This document shows positions 39,451-49,926 of a stretch of DNA of 64,000 nt, piece by piece. The notes beneath the pieces were generated by a model. It was not told the origin of the DNA. It was given only the letters and a program-made list of their open reading frames with translations, and ran no database searches. Each line of letters begins with the position of its first letter. The stretch's first letter is position 1. The DNA comes from Nostoc sp. FACHB-110 (GTDB lineage: Bacteria; Cyanobacteriota; Cyanobacteriia; Cyanobacteriales; Nostocaceae), in NCBI RefSeq assembly GCF_014697425.1, contig NZ_JACJRU010000009.1, forward strand, positions 62,001-126,000, written 5' to 3'. Both the position numbers and the translations under genes were made by a program.

Positions 39451-39612
39451 ATGCAGAATCCAATTGAGCAACTTTTAATCAAGCCAATTATCCGCTTGGT
39501 GATTGGCGAGCAAAAACTCCGGTTTTATGAAAGTATTAATTGGGAGGAGGAGAGCGATCGCTTGCGACAACCACACTTGATTTATCCTAGTTATTACACC
39601 AATACAGTTTAG
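39451..39612 (+). pseudogene. N-terminal remnant of a SAM-dependent methyltransferase (probable)
   Basis: From ATG 39451 the 53 residues (MQNPIEQLLIKPIIRLVIGE, then SINWEEESDRLRQPHLIYPS, YYTNT) look like the start of a family of cyanobacterial class I methyltransferases of about 300 residues, as I recall it. The glycine-rich SAM motif should follow but the frame stops. An inverted-repeat element begins 24 bp later, so the insertion may have removed the rest. The family call rests on memory of related sequences. Confidence 0.4.
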
Positions 39613-39635
39613 TTAAGGCAACAACTTAGACTGGT

Positions 39636-39711
39636 GTAGGTTGGGTGGAGGAACGGAACCCAACATTCACGCATACTTTGTTGGGTTACGCTATCGCTAC
39701 ACCCAACCTAC
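39636..39711. repeat. Intergenic inverted-repeat element (GTAGGTTGGGT)
   Basis: GTAGGTTGGGT at 39636-39646 is answered by ACCCAACCTAC at 39701-39711, and AACCCAACA by TGTTGGGTT inside, so the 76 bp fold into a long hairpin. Such elements are dispersed in Nostoc-type genomes. The following bases to 39967 hold no gene that I can see. Confidence 0.75.
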
Positions 39712-39967
39712 TATTCTCTTAAAGGAAAAAAAGCAACTAAACCAGCAGATATAAATAAGTAAATGGCTTGAAAGCGTCTTTTAAAAGCAAGTTTACGAAT
39801 GTTTTGACCTGCGGGATGGTGCAATTTTGGCATTCAATAATGGAAGGTAGAGGAAGTTAACTAGCTGTTTTAGCAAGTTTTACTTTTATCTACTTGAAAG
39901 TACATTAAAATTAGCATAAAAAATTATAGCGATCGCCTAGTTTACCAAAAGCGATCGCCAGTCTCAC

Positions 39968-41005
39968 TCAACCCAACCACTCAGGATTGTGGGCTGTACT
40001 ATCAAATTGGCTAGTAGTTTTAAATAGTTCGTATTGTCCTTTAAGTGCTGCTTGGCGAGTGCGATTGAGTAGTGCTTGCACTTGCTCTTGACTCATCGGC
40101 TTAAATGTGCGTGCAGCTTCAAAAGCTTGGTCTAAGATTTCCATTCTTTCAATGCCTGTAATTACGGTTGAAGTTGGCAGATTCATCGCATAATGCAGAC
40201 ATTCGATAGGTTTAACAACATTACTTTTGAGAATATTTTGGTCGCCCATTGATTTCATCCCCAAGACCCCAATTCTATCGTTGACTAATCTGGGTAAAAC
40301 TTGGCGTTCAAAACTGCGGAAGTGAGCATCCATAACGTTTAACGGCATTTGCACTGTATCAAAACGAAAGTTGTTTTGCGCCGCAACATCTAACATTCTC
40401 AGGTGAACTAATGGGTCTTTGTGGCCAGTAAAACCGATATAGCGGATTTTGCCTGCTTTTTGGGCTTCTAATACTGCCTCCATCGCACCCCCAGGGGCAA
40501 AGATGCGGTCTGGGTCTTCCATCCGAATTACTTCATGATGCTGCAATAAATCAATGCGATCAGTTTGCAAGCGTTTGAGCGATTCATCAATCTGCTTGGC
40601 TGCTTCTTTTTTGGTGCGTCCGTCGATTTTGGTCATCAAAAAGACTTTTTGACGATAGCCATCTCGCAGAGCTTTACCCATCCGCATTTCGCTACCACCA
40701 TTATGATAGTCCCAGCTATTATCCATGAAATTAATACCGCGATCAATCGCAGCACGGATAAGCTTAATACCTTCTGCCTCATCTTTGGGTCTACCAATAT
40801 GATGACCACCCAGACCAATCACAGATACCTGTTCTCCTGTCTTTCCCAGAGTGCGATAAATCATTTCACCTTTTTTGGTCTGATTTGGAGGGGTTTGATT
40901 TTGAGCTAAAGCTGATTTGGATAATCCAGATGCAGCAGCCATTCCCACTGCACCCAAACCTGAAGCTGAAGCCGCTTTGAGTAAATCTCGTCTGCTGATA
41001 TCCAC
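39968..41005 (-). CDS. Aldo/keto reductase with Tat-type signal, 345 aa
   Basis: The N-terminus SRRDLLKAASASGLGAVGMA fits a twin-arginine signal. The AKR tetrad is present: Asp and Tyr in NFMDNSWDYHNGG (about 93-105), Lys in FLMTKIDGR and His in LLQHHEVI. The C-terminal half has the cofactor-binding loop (STVITGIER). It reduces carbonyl substrates with NADPH; the Tat signal suggests export. Upstream, 41006-41205 has no gene. Confidence 0.82.
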   Translation of the reverse strand: MDISRRDLLKAASASGLGAVGMAAASGLSKSALAQNQTPPNQTKKGEMIYRTLGKTGEQVSVIGLGGHHIGRPKDEAEGIKLIRAAIDRGINFMDNSWDYHNGGSEMRMGKALRDGYRQKVFLMTKIDGRTKKEAAKQIDESLKRLQTDRIDLLQHHEVIRMEDPDRIFAPGGAMEAVLEAQKAGKIRYIGFTGHKDPLVHLRMLDVAAQNNFRFDTVQMPLNVMDAHFRSFERQVLPRLVNDRIGVLGMKSMGDQNILKSNVVKPIECLHYAMNLPTSTVITGIERMEILDQAFEAARTFKPMSQEQVQALLNRTRQAALKGQYELFKTTSQFDSTAHNPEWLG

Positions 41006-41205
41006 GAAATGAATCCTTGAAACTGTTACGCCCTCTTAGCTTTGCACTCTCAATACTTAGCTGCATCTAACTGGTGAAGGAGAACAGTAGTGCGAAAGAA
41101 AGAGGTTATCTCGTGTTCGGTTAAAGACTTATCATTAAGGCCGCAGGGGTGCAGGGGAGATGGTTTTGTCGTTTCTGCACAAATTTGTCGAATCACCGTT
41201 GATGA

Positions 41206-42219
41206 TCATTTCGTTTGAAAGATATTTTGCACCATGACTTTATCTGAACTCGCAGCAGCTTGATCTAATTCGGCAATCTCTTGTGAGTCGAGATACCAAC
41301 CCAACGCACCAATATTATCTTGTGCTTGTGTTACTGACTTTGCCCCAGGGATAGGGATAGTTCCTTTACAGATGCACCAGTTAAGAGCTACTTGGGACAT
41401 GGTTTTGTGTCTAGTTTGGGCAATTTCTCGCAAACATGATAAAAGCGATCGCGCCCCCGGCAATAATTGTCTAAATAATAAACCGCGTATACCTTTGGGA
41501 AATGGCCCCTTTTGGGAGTATTTACCTGTTAATATTCCCAGTGCCAGTGGACTGTAAGCAATTAGTTTAATGCCTAATTCATCGCACACATCTTTTAGAT
41601 GTAGTTGGGTCAAAGGATATGTAGACAGTAATGAATATTGCACTTGCAAAGTCGAAATCGGGACACCTCGTTCTGCAAATCTTTGATGCACAAGTTTCAA
41701 CCTTTTCGGGCCGAAGTTAGATAGACCAACTCCCTTAACTAATCCTTGTTCATACAAGTCAGCTAAACCATCTAACAGTCTTGTTTCTTGCCAAGGTGCA
41801 TAGTTACCTGTAGACCAGTGCATTTGGACTAAATCAACATTTCTGCCTAAGCGTTTAGCAGAAGCACGACAAGCTTGAATCATAGATTGGCGTGTCCATC
41901 TCCAAGGATAAGCCGCCAGTTTTGTAGCAAGACAAATATTTTCTTGATTTAATCCCTGATATTCTTGGGAGAATCGCCCCAAAAGTAACTCACTGCGTCC
42001 ATTTAATCTACCTGTGCCGTAAGAATCACCTGTGTCAAACAATGTGACACCGTTGCTCACGCACAGATTAAACACAGCTTGCAACTGTTCATCCATGCTT
42101 TCGTTGTATCCCCAAAGCAGTTGGTTTCCCCAAGCCCAAGTTCCACAACCCATTGTAGACAGGGATATTTCTCGACTCTTATGCATTTTTTTATAGATTT
42201 CCCTAATATCAATGTTCAT
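41206..42219 (-). CDS. Aldo/keto reductase, 337 aa
   Basis: The AKR tetrad is seen in LFDTGDSYGTG (Asp/Tyr), LATKLAAY (Lys) and LVQMHWST (His). SKGxxxIPGAKSVTQA-type sequence near the C-terminus (GTIPIPGAKSVTQAQDNIGA) forms the NADPH site. There is no signal, so it is cytoplasmic. ATG twelve codons on (MHKSREISLS) is an alternative start. It is not closely related to the neighbouring Tat-type reductase. Confidence 0.83.
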   Translation of the reverse strand: MNIDIREIYKKMHKSREISLSTMGCGTWAWGNQLLWGYNESMDEQLQAVFNLCVSNGVTLFDTGDSYGTGRLNGRSELLLGRFSQEYQGLNQENICLATKLAAYPWRWTRQSMIQACRASAKRLGRNVDLVQMHWSTGNYAPWQETRLLDGLADLYEQGLVKGVGLSNFGPKRLKLVHQRFAERGVPISTLQVQYSLLSTYPLTQLHLKDVCDELGIKLIAYSPLALGILTGKYSQKGPFPKGIRGLLFRQLLPGARSLLSCLREIAQTRHKTMSQVALNWCICKGTIPIPGAKSVTQAQDNIGALGWYLDSQEIAELDQAAASSDKVMVQNIFQTK

Positions 42220-42291
42220 TATCTAACGGCATTTGATATGCGATCGCGCTGTGAAACTTCCATCAAAAAACCTGATTTCCTGTCATCTACC

Positions 42292-43032
42292 TTAAATAAT
42301 TAACCACGCCACTAAACCCCAAAAAGGCACAAATCTCAACCAACGTTTGCGGCTTTGTAGTGGTTCAATGTCTCCCATCAACACAGCTTGAAACACGCTA
42401 AAAAACACTAAATCCACACAAAAGGCAATTGTAATGCGATCGCGACTCAAACTCTGCACAAAATATTGCCCTCTAGCACTTAATTCGCCAAATTCTGGTC
42501 TGCCGATAACGCTCCAAATTCCGGCAATTATGCCGATTATTAACCCTATCCAGCCAAATATGCGCCCTAGCAAACTTTTATTTTTTGGTGGGACTGCTAT
42601 TGGTGGTTTGGTGGCTCTAATCGCCATATAGGGACAAAGAAAAGTATTAGTGAGAAACATTCCTAAACCCCAAATCAGTAATTTCGGCAATCCATACCCG
42701 CGTGGGTCTGCTAGCAATAACGGTAAAAACATCAACATCCAAGCTAAAGCAAAGTTAAACAGAGATTCTATTACCGGATGGGCGATGGCATCTGGGATAG
42801 CTTTGATGCCAATCACATTGAGCATCGGCAAGATGAAAAAGAAATTAACTGATTCATGCCAAAGTTCTTGTAAAGTCTGGGGTTGAATTGCCCAAATTGG
42901 TTCTCCTGGTAGTATCTGTTGTGGTGGAGATAACAGCAGAACATAAATGTAAGCGGCGGAAATTAACCAGAGCAGTCCACTCATGAGACGCTGATATTGA
43001 GGTTGTTGCTGTGGCTGGTTTGATATTGTCAT
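42292..43032 (-). CDS. Polytopic membrane protein, 246 aa
   Basis: Six or seven hydrophobic segments span residues 16-245 (for example LMSGLLWLISAAYIYVLLL and IFGWIGLIIGIIAGIWSVIG), separated by short loops. It resembles conserved cyanobacterial membrane proteins of unknown function. It ends 72 bp upstream of the second aldo/keto reductase on the same strand; 43033-43314 is a divergent promoter region. Confidence 0.65.
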   Translation of the reverse strand: MTISNQPQQQPQYQRLMSGLLWLISAAYIYVLLLSPPQQILPGEPIWAIQPQTLQELWHESVNFFFILPMLNVIGIKAIPDAIAHPVIESLFNFALAWMLMFLPLLLADPRGYGLPKLLIWGLGMFLTNTFLCPYMAIRATKPPIAVPPKNKSLLGRIFGWIGLIIGIIAGIWSVIGRPEFGELSARGQYFVQSLSRDRITIAFCVDLVFFSVFQAVLMGDIEPLQSRKRWLRFVPFWGLVAWLII

Positions 43033-43314
43033 GATAGAGCTTGACTTTTGGCTATCTTTATGTTCTTAAACATACAATACTTTATAGGTATTATTATGGT
43101 TATAAATAAAAAAAACCTATGAATATTAAAGTCTTGATAAATCACCCGCAAAGCAAAATATTTATTGGGTACTAATAAATACTAGTTACATCAAAAATGT
43201 TTAACAGTGTTTAGTTTGCTCGATAATTTCCGGTGCAAAAATTCGATGTGCTGCATTGAATGAACAACTACCAATTAACCATTTATCTCATAAACAACAC
43301 AACTTAAATCTGAT

Positions 43315-44580
43315 ATGGCTAAGAGATTCCATCACAAAAGTATGCGATGGCGTGTGTGGGTAGCTGAAAAATCATTCAACTCGATGACTCTAGTTACTCT
43401 TGTGCAAAGTTGGCGGCGCAGGCTCAAGGGTTTTTTGCCGTTACTCGCGTTAATATCTTTGTTAACAGTCGTCTTGGCAGACAGTCTAACACCTGCGATC
43501 GCCCAAATACCACGCCAAGAAATTCGTGGGGTTTGGATGACCAACAATGATTTCAATACTCTCAGAGAACGCGCTAAAGTCCAAGAGGCTGTAAATCACC
43601 TCAGGCGGCTCAACTTCAATACGGTCTATCCTGTCGTATGGAATTCTGGCTATGTTATGTATCCTAGTGCTACGGCGCAACGTGCAGGGATTCAACCCTT
43701 TGTCATGCGTGGTACTGATGGGCAAGATATTCTAGCAGACTTAATTAATCAATCTCATCGCAAAGGTCTGTTGGTAATTCCTTGGTTTGAGTTTGGGTTT
43801 ATGGCTCCCCCAACATCAGAACTCGCCTTAAATCATCCAGAATGGTTAACGCGCAAGCGCAATGGTCAAGAAACATCTATTAGTGCAGCTGGTGAGGTTG
43901 TCTGGTTAAATCCTTTCCACCCGGAAGTACAGCAGTTAATTCGTAATCTCGTGCTGGAAATTGTCACTCAATACGATGTTGATGGTATTCAGTTTGATGA
44001 CCACATGAGTTTGCCCCATGAATTTGGCTACGATCAATACACAGTAGCTCTGTATACTAAAGAAACCAAAAATTCTCCTCCAGCCAATCCTCAAGATCCT
44101 GTATGGGTAAAATGGCGCGCCGATAAAATTACTGCTTTTATGGTGCAACTCAACCAAGCAGTCAAAGCTAAAAAACCCGATGCAATTTTCTCCGTTTCTC
44201 CTAACTATTACGATTTTGCTTACAAGTTTCACTTGCAAGATTGGCTAACTTGGTTGCGGCAAGGTATTGTAGATGAGTTAATCGTGCAAGTTTATCGCCC
44301 CGATTTGCCAAGTTTTGTCGCTAATATTGGCCGTTCAGAAATTCAAGAAGCCCAACGCACAATTCCTACAGGAATTGGCATTATGACAGGCCTACGCAAT
44401 AACCCAGTACCCCTACGACAAATTAAATCTCAAGTTAGGGCAGCCCAAGAACGCGGCTTAGGTGTAGCATTCTTCTATTACGAAAGTCTCTGGGACTCGG
44501 CCCCAGAACCTATAGCTGAACGTCAAGAAGGATTTAAAACGCTGTTTCCATATCCGATGTTTCGTGCAAAAGTAGAGTAG
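43315..44580 (+). CDS. GHL10-type glycoside hydrolase (family 10-like), 421 aa
   Basis: A signal/anchor segment (FLPLLALISLLTVVLADSLT, about 39-58) precedes the domain, which begins EIRGVWMTNNDFNTL. Conserved segments are GLLVIPWFEFGFMAP, EVVWLNPFHPEVQQL, DGIQFDDHMSLP, FSVSPNYYDFAYKF and IVQVYRPDLPSF, as in the GHL10/DUF187 family. It probably acts on polysaccharide in the periplasm or sheath. Residues carrying acid/base roles cannot be assigned safely. Confidence 0.82.
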   Translation: MAKRFHHKSMRWRVWVAEKSFNSMTLVTLVQSWRRRLKGFLPLLALISLLTVVLADSLTPAIAQIPRQEIRGVWMTNNDFNTLRERAKVQEAVNHLRRLNFNTVYPVVWNSGYVMYPSATAQRAGIQPFVMRGTDGQDILADLINQSHRKGLLVIPWFEFGFMAPPTSELALNHPEWLTRKRNGQETSISAAGEVVWLNPFHPEVQQLIRNLVLEIVTQYDVDGIQFDDHMSLPHEFGYDQYTVALYTKETKNSPPANPQDPVWVKWRADKITAFMVQLNQAVKAKKPDAIFSVSPNYYDFAYKFHLQDWLTWLRQGIVDELIVQVYRPDLPSFVANIGRSEIQEAQRTIPTGIGIMTGLRNNPVPLRQIKSQVRAAQERGLGVAFFYYESLWDSAPEPIAERQEGFKTLFPYPMFRAKVE

Positions 44581-44624
44581 AAGTTTTTCGCTCTCATCAA
44601 ATTGGCACACAATGATTATGAAAA

Positions 44625-44683
44625 GGGTGTAGGGTGTAGGGTGTGGGGTGTAATAGTTTGGCATAACTACACCCCCATCACCC
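44625..44683. repeat. Heptamer-based inverted repeat (GGGTGTA family)
   Basis: Four GGGTGTR units are followed by TACACCCCCATCACCC, which can fold back. It closes the glycosidase gene and may serve as a terminator. Same family as at 10814 and 56760. Confidence 0.75.
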
Positions 44684-45534
44684 GAATCAACAAAGAAAAT
44701 TTTGTCAATTGCTTTAAATAAAAATTACGAAAATTGCCCATCAATACTTCAGTATTACTGAGCCGCTTCATCAAAAAACCTTGATAAATATTACATTCTA
44801 TGTGTTCAGCACTATTGGCTAAATTCGCCAATCAAACCAAATTCCTAGATTAAGTTAACTTCTTGAACGGAATTAAGGGAGACTTGAGAATCTACCAGAG
44901 AAAGTGTTGAACTTTAGTTAAGCATATCAATATTTTTATCTTCCGTGGGAATCATATAGGCAATTACGCTAATAACAGCTAGAGGTGATCCAGTCTCATG
45001 AATTTATATGAATTTCCCGTAATATTACTTAACTAAACATTACATTTTGTTTGGTTGGGACAAAGCTGACTTTTTTTAAGTGAAAGTACTGAGAAAAAAT
45101 CTGTTAAATTTTGTTAGTTTAGCAGTATTCTTCCAGAGTCCACGAACAAATACCATTTTGAATTGAGATTTCAGATTTTGGATGGGAAATCGCTTTCTAA
45201 GTCTGGCTTGTGGTCAATCCATCTATCGCCATCATTTTTCCAAGTGGTATTTCAATTGCTTTGCCGCAAGTAGGTTTTTTGATCTTGACCTGGGTGGACT
45301 TAAATTTTTTAAACACTTAATTATTGCACTATTGTCATAAATTTAACTTTTCAATAGTACAAATACAGAGGTGAATATCTTCCAAATTACTCACATAACA
45401 TTGCCTTTACCTAAATTTTAGGTAGAGAAAAATGTAGCTTAAATAACAATATTTCATAAATCAGATTTTGATGGGAATGGTGATTAAACTGCTGTACTTA
45501 TTGCGCTAACTTGCTTTGAATCTAACTGAAGTAT
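44684..45534. other. 0.85-kb intergenic region before the taxis cluster
   Basis: AT-rich DNA with no convincing gene. It must contain the promoter of the five-gene chemotaxis-like cluster; no clear regulatory motif can be named. Confidence 0.65.
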
Positions 45535-46587
45535 ATGCAAAATCAAACTTCTATGAGTAGCTATCGGTTAATCCAAAAATTACATCCATTGTCTTTATTA
45601 GCACAGCTTACTAGTCGCCGTGCTACTGGTTGTTTACGGGTATATACTGGCTCGATTTCGTGGTCAATTCATTTAGAAGAAGGTAAGCTCACTTACGCTT
45701 CTTGTTCCGATAAGATGTTTGAGCGATTAGATAATCAGTTGCGACTATTAAGTTTAAATATTCCGGCTCTGAACAGTGCGACTCGCGTGCAGATGCGGCT
45801 GATGTTTGAACCAGCCAGTGAAAGTTTGTCAATACCATATCCAGATTACCAGGCTATTTGTTGGCTAGTTGAGCAACGATATATCAGTTCGATGCAAGCA
45901 GCCACCTTAGTAGATGTCTTAGCAAAAGAGGTACTGGAGTCTTTTTTAGTTGTCAAAGAAGGTAATTACGAATTTTATCCCGATAATTCCTGGAATGAAC
46001 TACCTAAATTCTGTCAGTTAGATTTGCGTTTATTAGTGGAATATTGTCAAAGACAATTACGCCACCGACATCAACCACAGCCAGGAGTTCAGGTTGCTAA
46101 AGGTACGCAAGTTTTACCCAAAATTAGACCATTATCCAAAGAAACACAATTAACCCAACAAAAAAATATTGAATCAGTTGATGCTAAAAATTACAAACCT
46201 ATCTCGCAATTAGAAAAGAAGAGTTTATATACTATCGCCTGTATTGATGATAGTCAAACTGTGTTAAATTCCATCAAATTATTTTTAGATGAGAACACAT
46301 TTACTGTAGTGACTATTAATGATCCAGTTAAAGCATTAATGCAAATTCTCCGCAGTAAACCTGACTTGATTCTTCTCGATGTAGAGATGCCTAATTTAGA
46401 TGGCTATGAGCTTTGTTCTTTATTAAGACGGCATTCCGCCTTTAAAAATACTCCCATTATTATGGTGACGGGTAGAACAGGATTGATTGACCGGGCTAAA
46501 GCGAAGATGGTCAGGTCATCGGGCTATTTAACTAAGCCTTTTACGCAATCAGAGTTACTAAAAATTGTTTTTAAACATATTGATTAA
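45535..46587 (+). CDS. PatA/PixG-type response regulator (DUF4388 + REC), 350 aa
   Basis: The N-terminal DUF4388-type domain (LLAQLTSRRATGCLRVYTGS, then WSIHLEEGKLTYASC, about 17-160) is followed by a linker and a receiver domain (about 230-350) with acidic pair DD, phosphoacceptor Asp282 in LILLDVEMPNLDG, and Lys in LTKPFTQSE. This is the PatA/PixG layout found at the head of cyanobacterial taxis operons. It begins the cluster. Confidence 0.85.
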   Translation: MQNQTSMSSYRLIQKLHPLSLLAQLTSRRATGCLRVYTGSISWSIHLEEGKLTYASCSDKMFERLDNQLRLLSLNIPALNSATRVQMRLMFEPASESLSIPYPDYQAICWLVEQRYISSMQAATLVDVLAKEVLESFLVVKEGNYEFYPDNSWNELPKFCQLDLRLLVEYCQRQLRHRHQPQPGVQVAKGTQVLPKIRPLSKETQLTQQKNIESVDAKNYKPISQLEKKSLYTIACIDDSQTVLNSIKLFLDENTFTVVTINDPVKALMQILRSKPDLILLDVEMPNLDGYELCSLLRRHSAFKNTPIIMVTGRTGLIDRAKAKMVRSSGYLTKPFTQSELLKIVFKHID

Positions 46588-46622
46588 ATGATTCATATTT
46601 TAGCATCAAAGGAGATTGAGCA

Positions 46623-47018
46623 GTGAGTTTAACTTTGGTTGGCACAATTTTAATTGTTGAAGATTCTCCCAGTGAATTAGAACTGATGAGCCACTATTTA
46701 AGGGAAAGTGGTTATAACGTCATCAAAGCTAGTGGTGCTAAAGAAGCTTTAGAACAGGCAATTTTACAACAGCCTGATGCTATTGTCACTGATGTTGTGA
46801 TGCCGGGTATGAGTGGATTTGAGTTATGTCGTTCTCTCAAAAAAAATCCAACCACCCAGAAAGTTCCCATAGTTATTTGTAGCTCAAAAAATCTAGAAAT
46901 TGATAGATTATGGGCGATGAAACAAGGGGCTGATGTTTATCTAACAAAACCATACACAAGAGAACAATTATTAAGAGCTATTAAATCAGTGGTGATTAAA
47001 AATAATGAATACTTCTAA
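46623..47018 (+). CDS. CheY-like response regulator (PilH/PixH/HmpB-type), 131 aa
   Basis: A single receiver domain: VEDSPSELELM, phosphoacceptor Asp57 in DAIVTDVVMPGMSG, and Lys in YLTKPYTREQ. The start is GTG with a strong AAGGAG upstream. It overlaps the CheW-like gene by 14 bp, so the two are co-translated. It relays signals from the CheA-type kinase to the type IV pilus machinery in related systems. Confidence 0.85.
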   Translation: MSLTLVGTILIVEDSPSELELMSHYLRESGYNVIKASGAKEALEQAILQQPDAIVTDVVMPGMSGFELCRSLKKNPTTQKVPIVICSSKNLEIDRLWAMKQGADVYLTKPYTREQLLRAIKSVVIKNNEYF

Positions 47019-47502
47019 AGTTTTAATTGCGGAAAAAACCAGCCAAAATAACCTAGGAGAAGGTTATCTTAAATTTCAGATAAATCAACAAACATCTGCT
47101 ATTTTAGCAATGAATCATACGCAAGAGGCGGTGATTTTGCCTGTTGAATTTGTCACTCCCATGCCGAATATTCCTGGATGTATTTTGGGTTTAATGAATT
47201 GGCGGAGTCGCATAATTTGGGCAGTTGATTTACCCAGAATGCTGAATTTAGAGGCTATCGATACAAGAAGGCAGCAATATAATGCCATTGTTATTAAAGT
47301 TGAATCACTGCTTTTAGGTTTAGTTGTCCAAGAAATTAAAGGTACAACTAAGATTATGCTTGACGATATTCATTCCCCAATTGGACAAGTCGCATCCAGT
47401 TTAGTTCCCTATTTACGTGGGTGTGTTGTGCAACAAGAAGAAATATTGCTGGTATTAGATGCACAAGCAATTGTGCAATCTTCTATTCTCCGCAGTGATT
47501 AA
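47005..47502 (+). CDS. CheW-like adaptor (PixI/HmpC-type), 165 aa
   Basis: A single CheW domain, with PNIPGCILGLMNWRSRIIWA as its signature and LGLVVQEIKGTTKI after it. It couples receptor and CheA kinase. The order CheY-CheW-MCP-CheA matches other cyanobacterial taxis loci. Confidence 0.85.
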   Translation: MNTSKVLIAEKTSQNNLGEGYLKFQINQQTSAILAMNHTQEAVILPVEFVTPMPNIPGCILGLMNWRSRIIWAVDLPRMLNLEAIDTRRQQYNAIVIKVESLLLGLVVQEIKGTTKIMLDDIHSPIGQVASSLVPYLRGCVVQQEEILLVLDAQAIVQSSILRSD

Positions 47503-47563
47503 GTTGTTTGGTAATAGACAACTTGCAAAATTGTGAATTGACCTATGCAGGAGAATTTTCAGG

Positions 47564-49846
47564 ATGTTCAATAAAACTGACATGGCTAAGAGTGGTGATG
47601 AGAAAAAACGTAATGCGTTGATGACATCAACCAAAATTTTCGATCGCAAAATCAAACCATTAGCGGGTGCTAACACGGCCACAAATCAGGATAGACAGCA
47701 TATCTTGGGATATTTTAAACGGCTGAGTTTAGAAACAAAAGCAACAATTTTAGCGATCGCCATCAGTACCATACCAGCTTTAGCGATCGGTGCGATCGCC
47801 TATAATTTGGCGAATAAATCTCTCACGAAACAAATTACTCAAGGGCAAACGGCTGAAGCTATCGGTTTAGCAGATAAAGTTAACCGCTTTATGGCGGAAA
47901 GATATAGAGATATTCAAATACTCTCTAACTTGCCTTTGTTGACTAATAACAACTTTACAAGAAGTGGCAATATCCCAGAAAAGCAAGCTTTACTAGATAA
48001 AATCCTCTCGGCTTATCAAAGTTACGATAGTATTGCTATCTTTGATAATGATGGCGATTTGATTATCCAATCTTCAGGGGTTCCGCTAGATAATCAAAAA
48101 GCCAGTACTTATTTTCAAGAAACCCTCAACAAAAATACTGCGGTTATTAGTCAGCCCGATCAAAATTCTAGTATTTATCTAGCAGCACCGATTAAAGATC
48201 CAGTTACAGGTAGAACGCTTGCGGTAGTCAGAACTAGCCTCCCAACTAAAGCTTTAGCAAACATCATCAAAAACTCTGGTGTTAATGGTTATCAATATGC
48301 TTTGTTAGATAACTCCGGCAAAGTTTTCTTAACTTCCCAAAACCAATTATTAGGAAAAACGGCGAAAACTGAGTATCCTGTTTTAGCTAGAATTGCCGGC
48401 ACAACTACCAATACTGTAACGACAGGCACACAAAGTCATCAACAACAATTAATTACTTACGTCACACCACAAAAAACTGCCGATTTACCAAACTTAAACT
48501 GGGCAGTCTTACTAGCTACCGATACGGCAATTTTATATGGTACTCAACGACAATTGTTGTGGATTGTGAGTATTGGTACAGTTGTCATCGGAATTATTGT
48601 AGCAGCGATCGCCGCTTGGATTGCCAAACGCACTACACAGCCAATTTTGAAGGCGACAGCTGCTCTGGCCAAACTCGGACAAGGCGAACTCAACACCCGC
48701 CTCGCCTCGGAACGAGAAGACGAATTAGGCGTATTGAGTGCCAATATTGATCAGATGGCAGCGCAATTACAGGTGTTAGTCAACGAAAAAGCCGAAATTG
48801 CCCAGAGCAAAGCTATCATTCAACTAACTTCCACAGACGAACAGCCAACACACGCAGCCTTACAATTGCAACTTCTCGAACTGCTAAATGATATAGAAGG
48901 TGCAGCCAGAGGAGATTTAACTGTTCGTGCTGACGTAACAGATGGGGAAATTGGCACTGTTGCTGACTTTTTCAACTCTATTGTTGAGAACTTACGCGAT
49001 ATCGTCACCCAAGTTAAACAAGCAGCCACCCAAGTAAATACTGCCATTGGTTCTAACGAAACTGCTATTCGTCAACTGGCAGAAGAAGCACTGGTGCAAG
49101 CTGAAGAAATTAACCGCGCCTTAGATGCTGTTGATAACATGACGCGTTCGATGCAGGCGGTTGCTAATAATGCCGAACAAGCGGCAACTGTCGCTAATAA
49201 TGCTGCCCAAAACGCTTCCAAGAGTGAAGAGGCGATGTATTTAACAGTCCAAAACATCCTCTCTTTGCGGGAAACCGTTGGCGAAACTGCCCAGAAAGTC
49301 AAACGTTTAGGAGAATCTTCGCAACAAATTTCTCGTGTAGTGTCCTTAATTAATCAAATTGCCATGCAAACCAACTTACTCGCCATCAACGCTGGTATAG
49401 AAGCCGCGCGGGCTGGTGAACAAGGGCAAGGTTTTGCTGTGGTAGCCGAAGAAGTAGGTGAGTTAGCAGTCCGTAGTGCTGCAGCCACCCAAGAAATTGA
49501 ACAAATTGTCGAGAACATTCAACGAGAAACCAGTGCCGTTGTCCAAGCGATGGAAGTTGGTACTACCCAAGTCGGCGAAGGTGCGCGGGTAGTAGAAGCA
49601 GCCAAACAAAATCTCGGGCAAATTTTTGATGTTTCCCGGCAAATTGATTCTCTAGTACAGTCTATTTCTTCTGCAACCGCATCCCAAGTGCAAACATCGC
49701 AAACTGTTAGTTTATTGATGAAAGATATCGCTGCTATTTCTCAGCGCACCAGCGATTCTTCCAGCGTAATTTGCCAATCTCTCAAAGAAACTGTAGAGAT
49801 TTCTCATAAGTTGCAAGAGACTGTTGAGACTTTTAAAGTTAGTTGA
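47564..49846 (+). CDS. Methyl-accepting chemotaxis protein with dCache-like sensor, 760 aa
   Basis: TM1 ([20 protein letters not shown], about 58-80) is followed by a periplasmic dCache-like domain (about 85-320) and TM2 ([20 protein letters not shown], about 328-350). A HAMP domain, a second HAMP-like segment and the signalling coiled coil (about 480-755) come next. The conserved tip is [20 protein letters not shown]. There are no GAF domains, so it differs from light-sensing PixJ/PtxD-type receptors; a small-molecule signal is more likely. Confidence 0.87.
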   Translation: MFNKTDMAKSGDEKKRNALMTSTKIFDRKIKPLAGANTATNQDRQHILGYFKRLSLETKATILAIAISTIPALAIGAIAYNLANKSLTKQITQGQTAEAIGLADKVNRFMAERYRDIQILSNLPLLTNNNFTRSGNIPEKQALLDKILSAYQSYDSIAIFDNDGDLIIQSSGVPLDNQKASTYFQETLNKNTAVISQPDQNSSIYLAAPIKDPVTGRTLAVVRTSLPTKALANIIKNSGVNGYQYALLDNSGKVFLTSQNQLLGKTAKTEYPVLARIAGTTTNTVTTGTQSHQQQLITYVTPQKTADLPNLNWAVLLATDTAILYGTQRQLLWIVSIGTVVIGIIVAAIAAWIAKRTTQPILKATAALAKLGQGELNTRLASEREDELGVLSANIDQMAAQLQVLVNEKAEIAQSKAIIQLTSTDEQPTHAALQLQLLELLNDIEGAARGDLTVRADVTDGEIGTVADFFNSIVENLRDIVTQVKQAATQVNTAIGSNETAIRQLAEEALVQAEEINRALDAVDNMTRSMQAVANNAEQAATVANNAAQNASKSEEAMYLTVQNILSLRETVGETAQKVKRLGESSQQISRVVSLINQIAMQTNLLAINAGIEAARAGEQGQGFAVVAEEVGELAVRSAAATQEIEQIVENIQRETSAVVQAMEVGTTQVGEGARVVEAAKQNLGQIFDVSRQIDSLVQSISSATASQVQTSQTVSLLMKDIAAISQRTSDSSSVICQSLKETVEISHKLQETVETFKVS

Positions 49847-49926
49847 ATAATTATCCCAATTCAAAAGTCAATAGTAATGAGAATATTGACTTTTAAAAAT
49901 TAACTATTGATTAAATAATAAAAACA

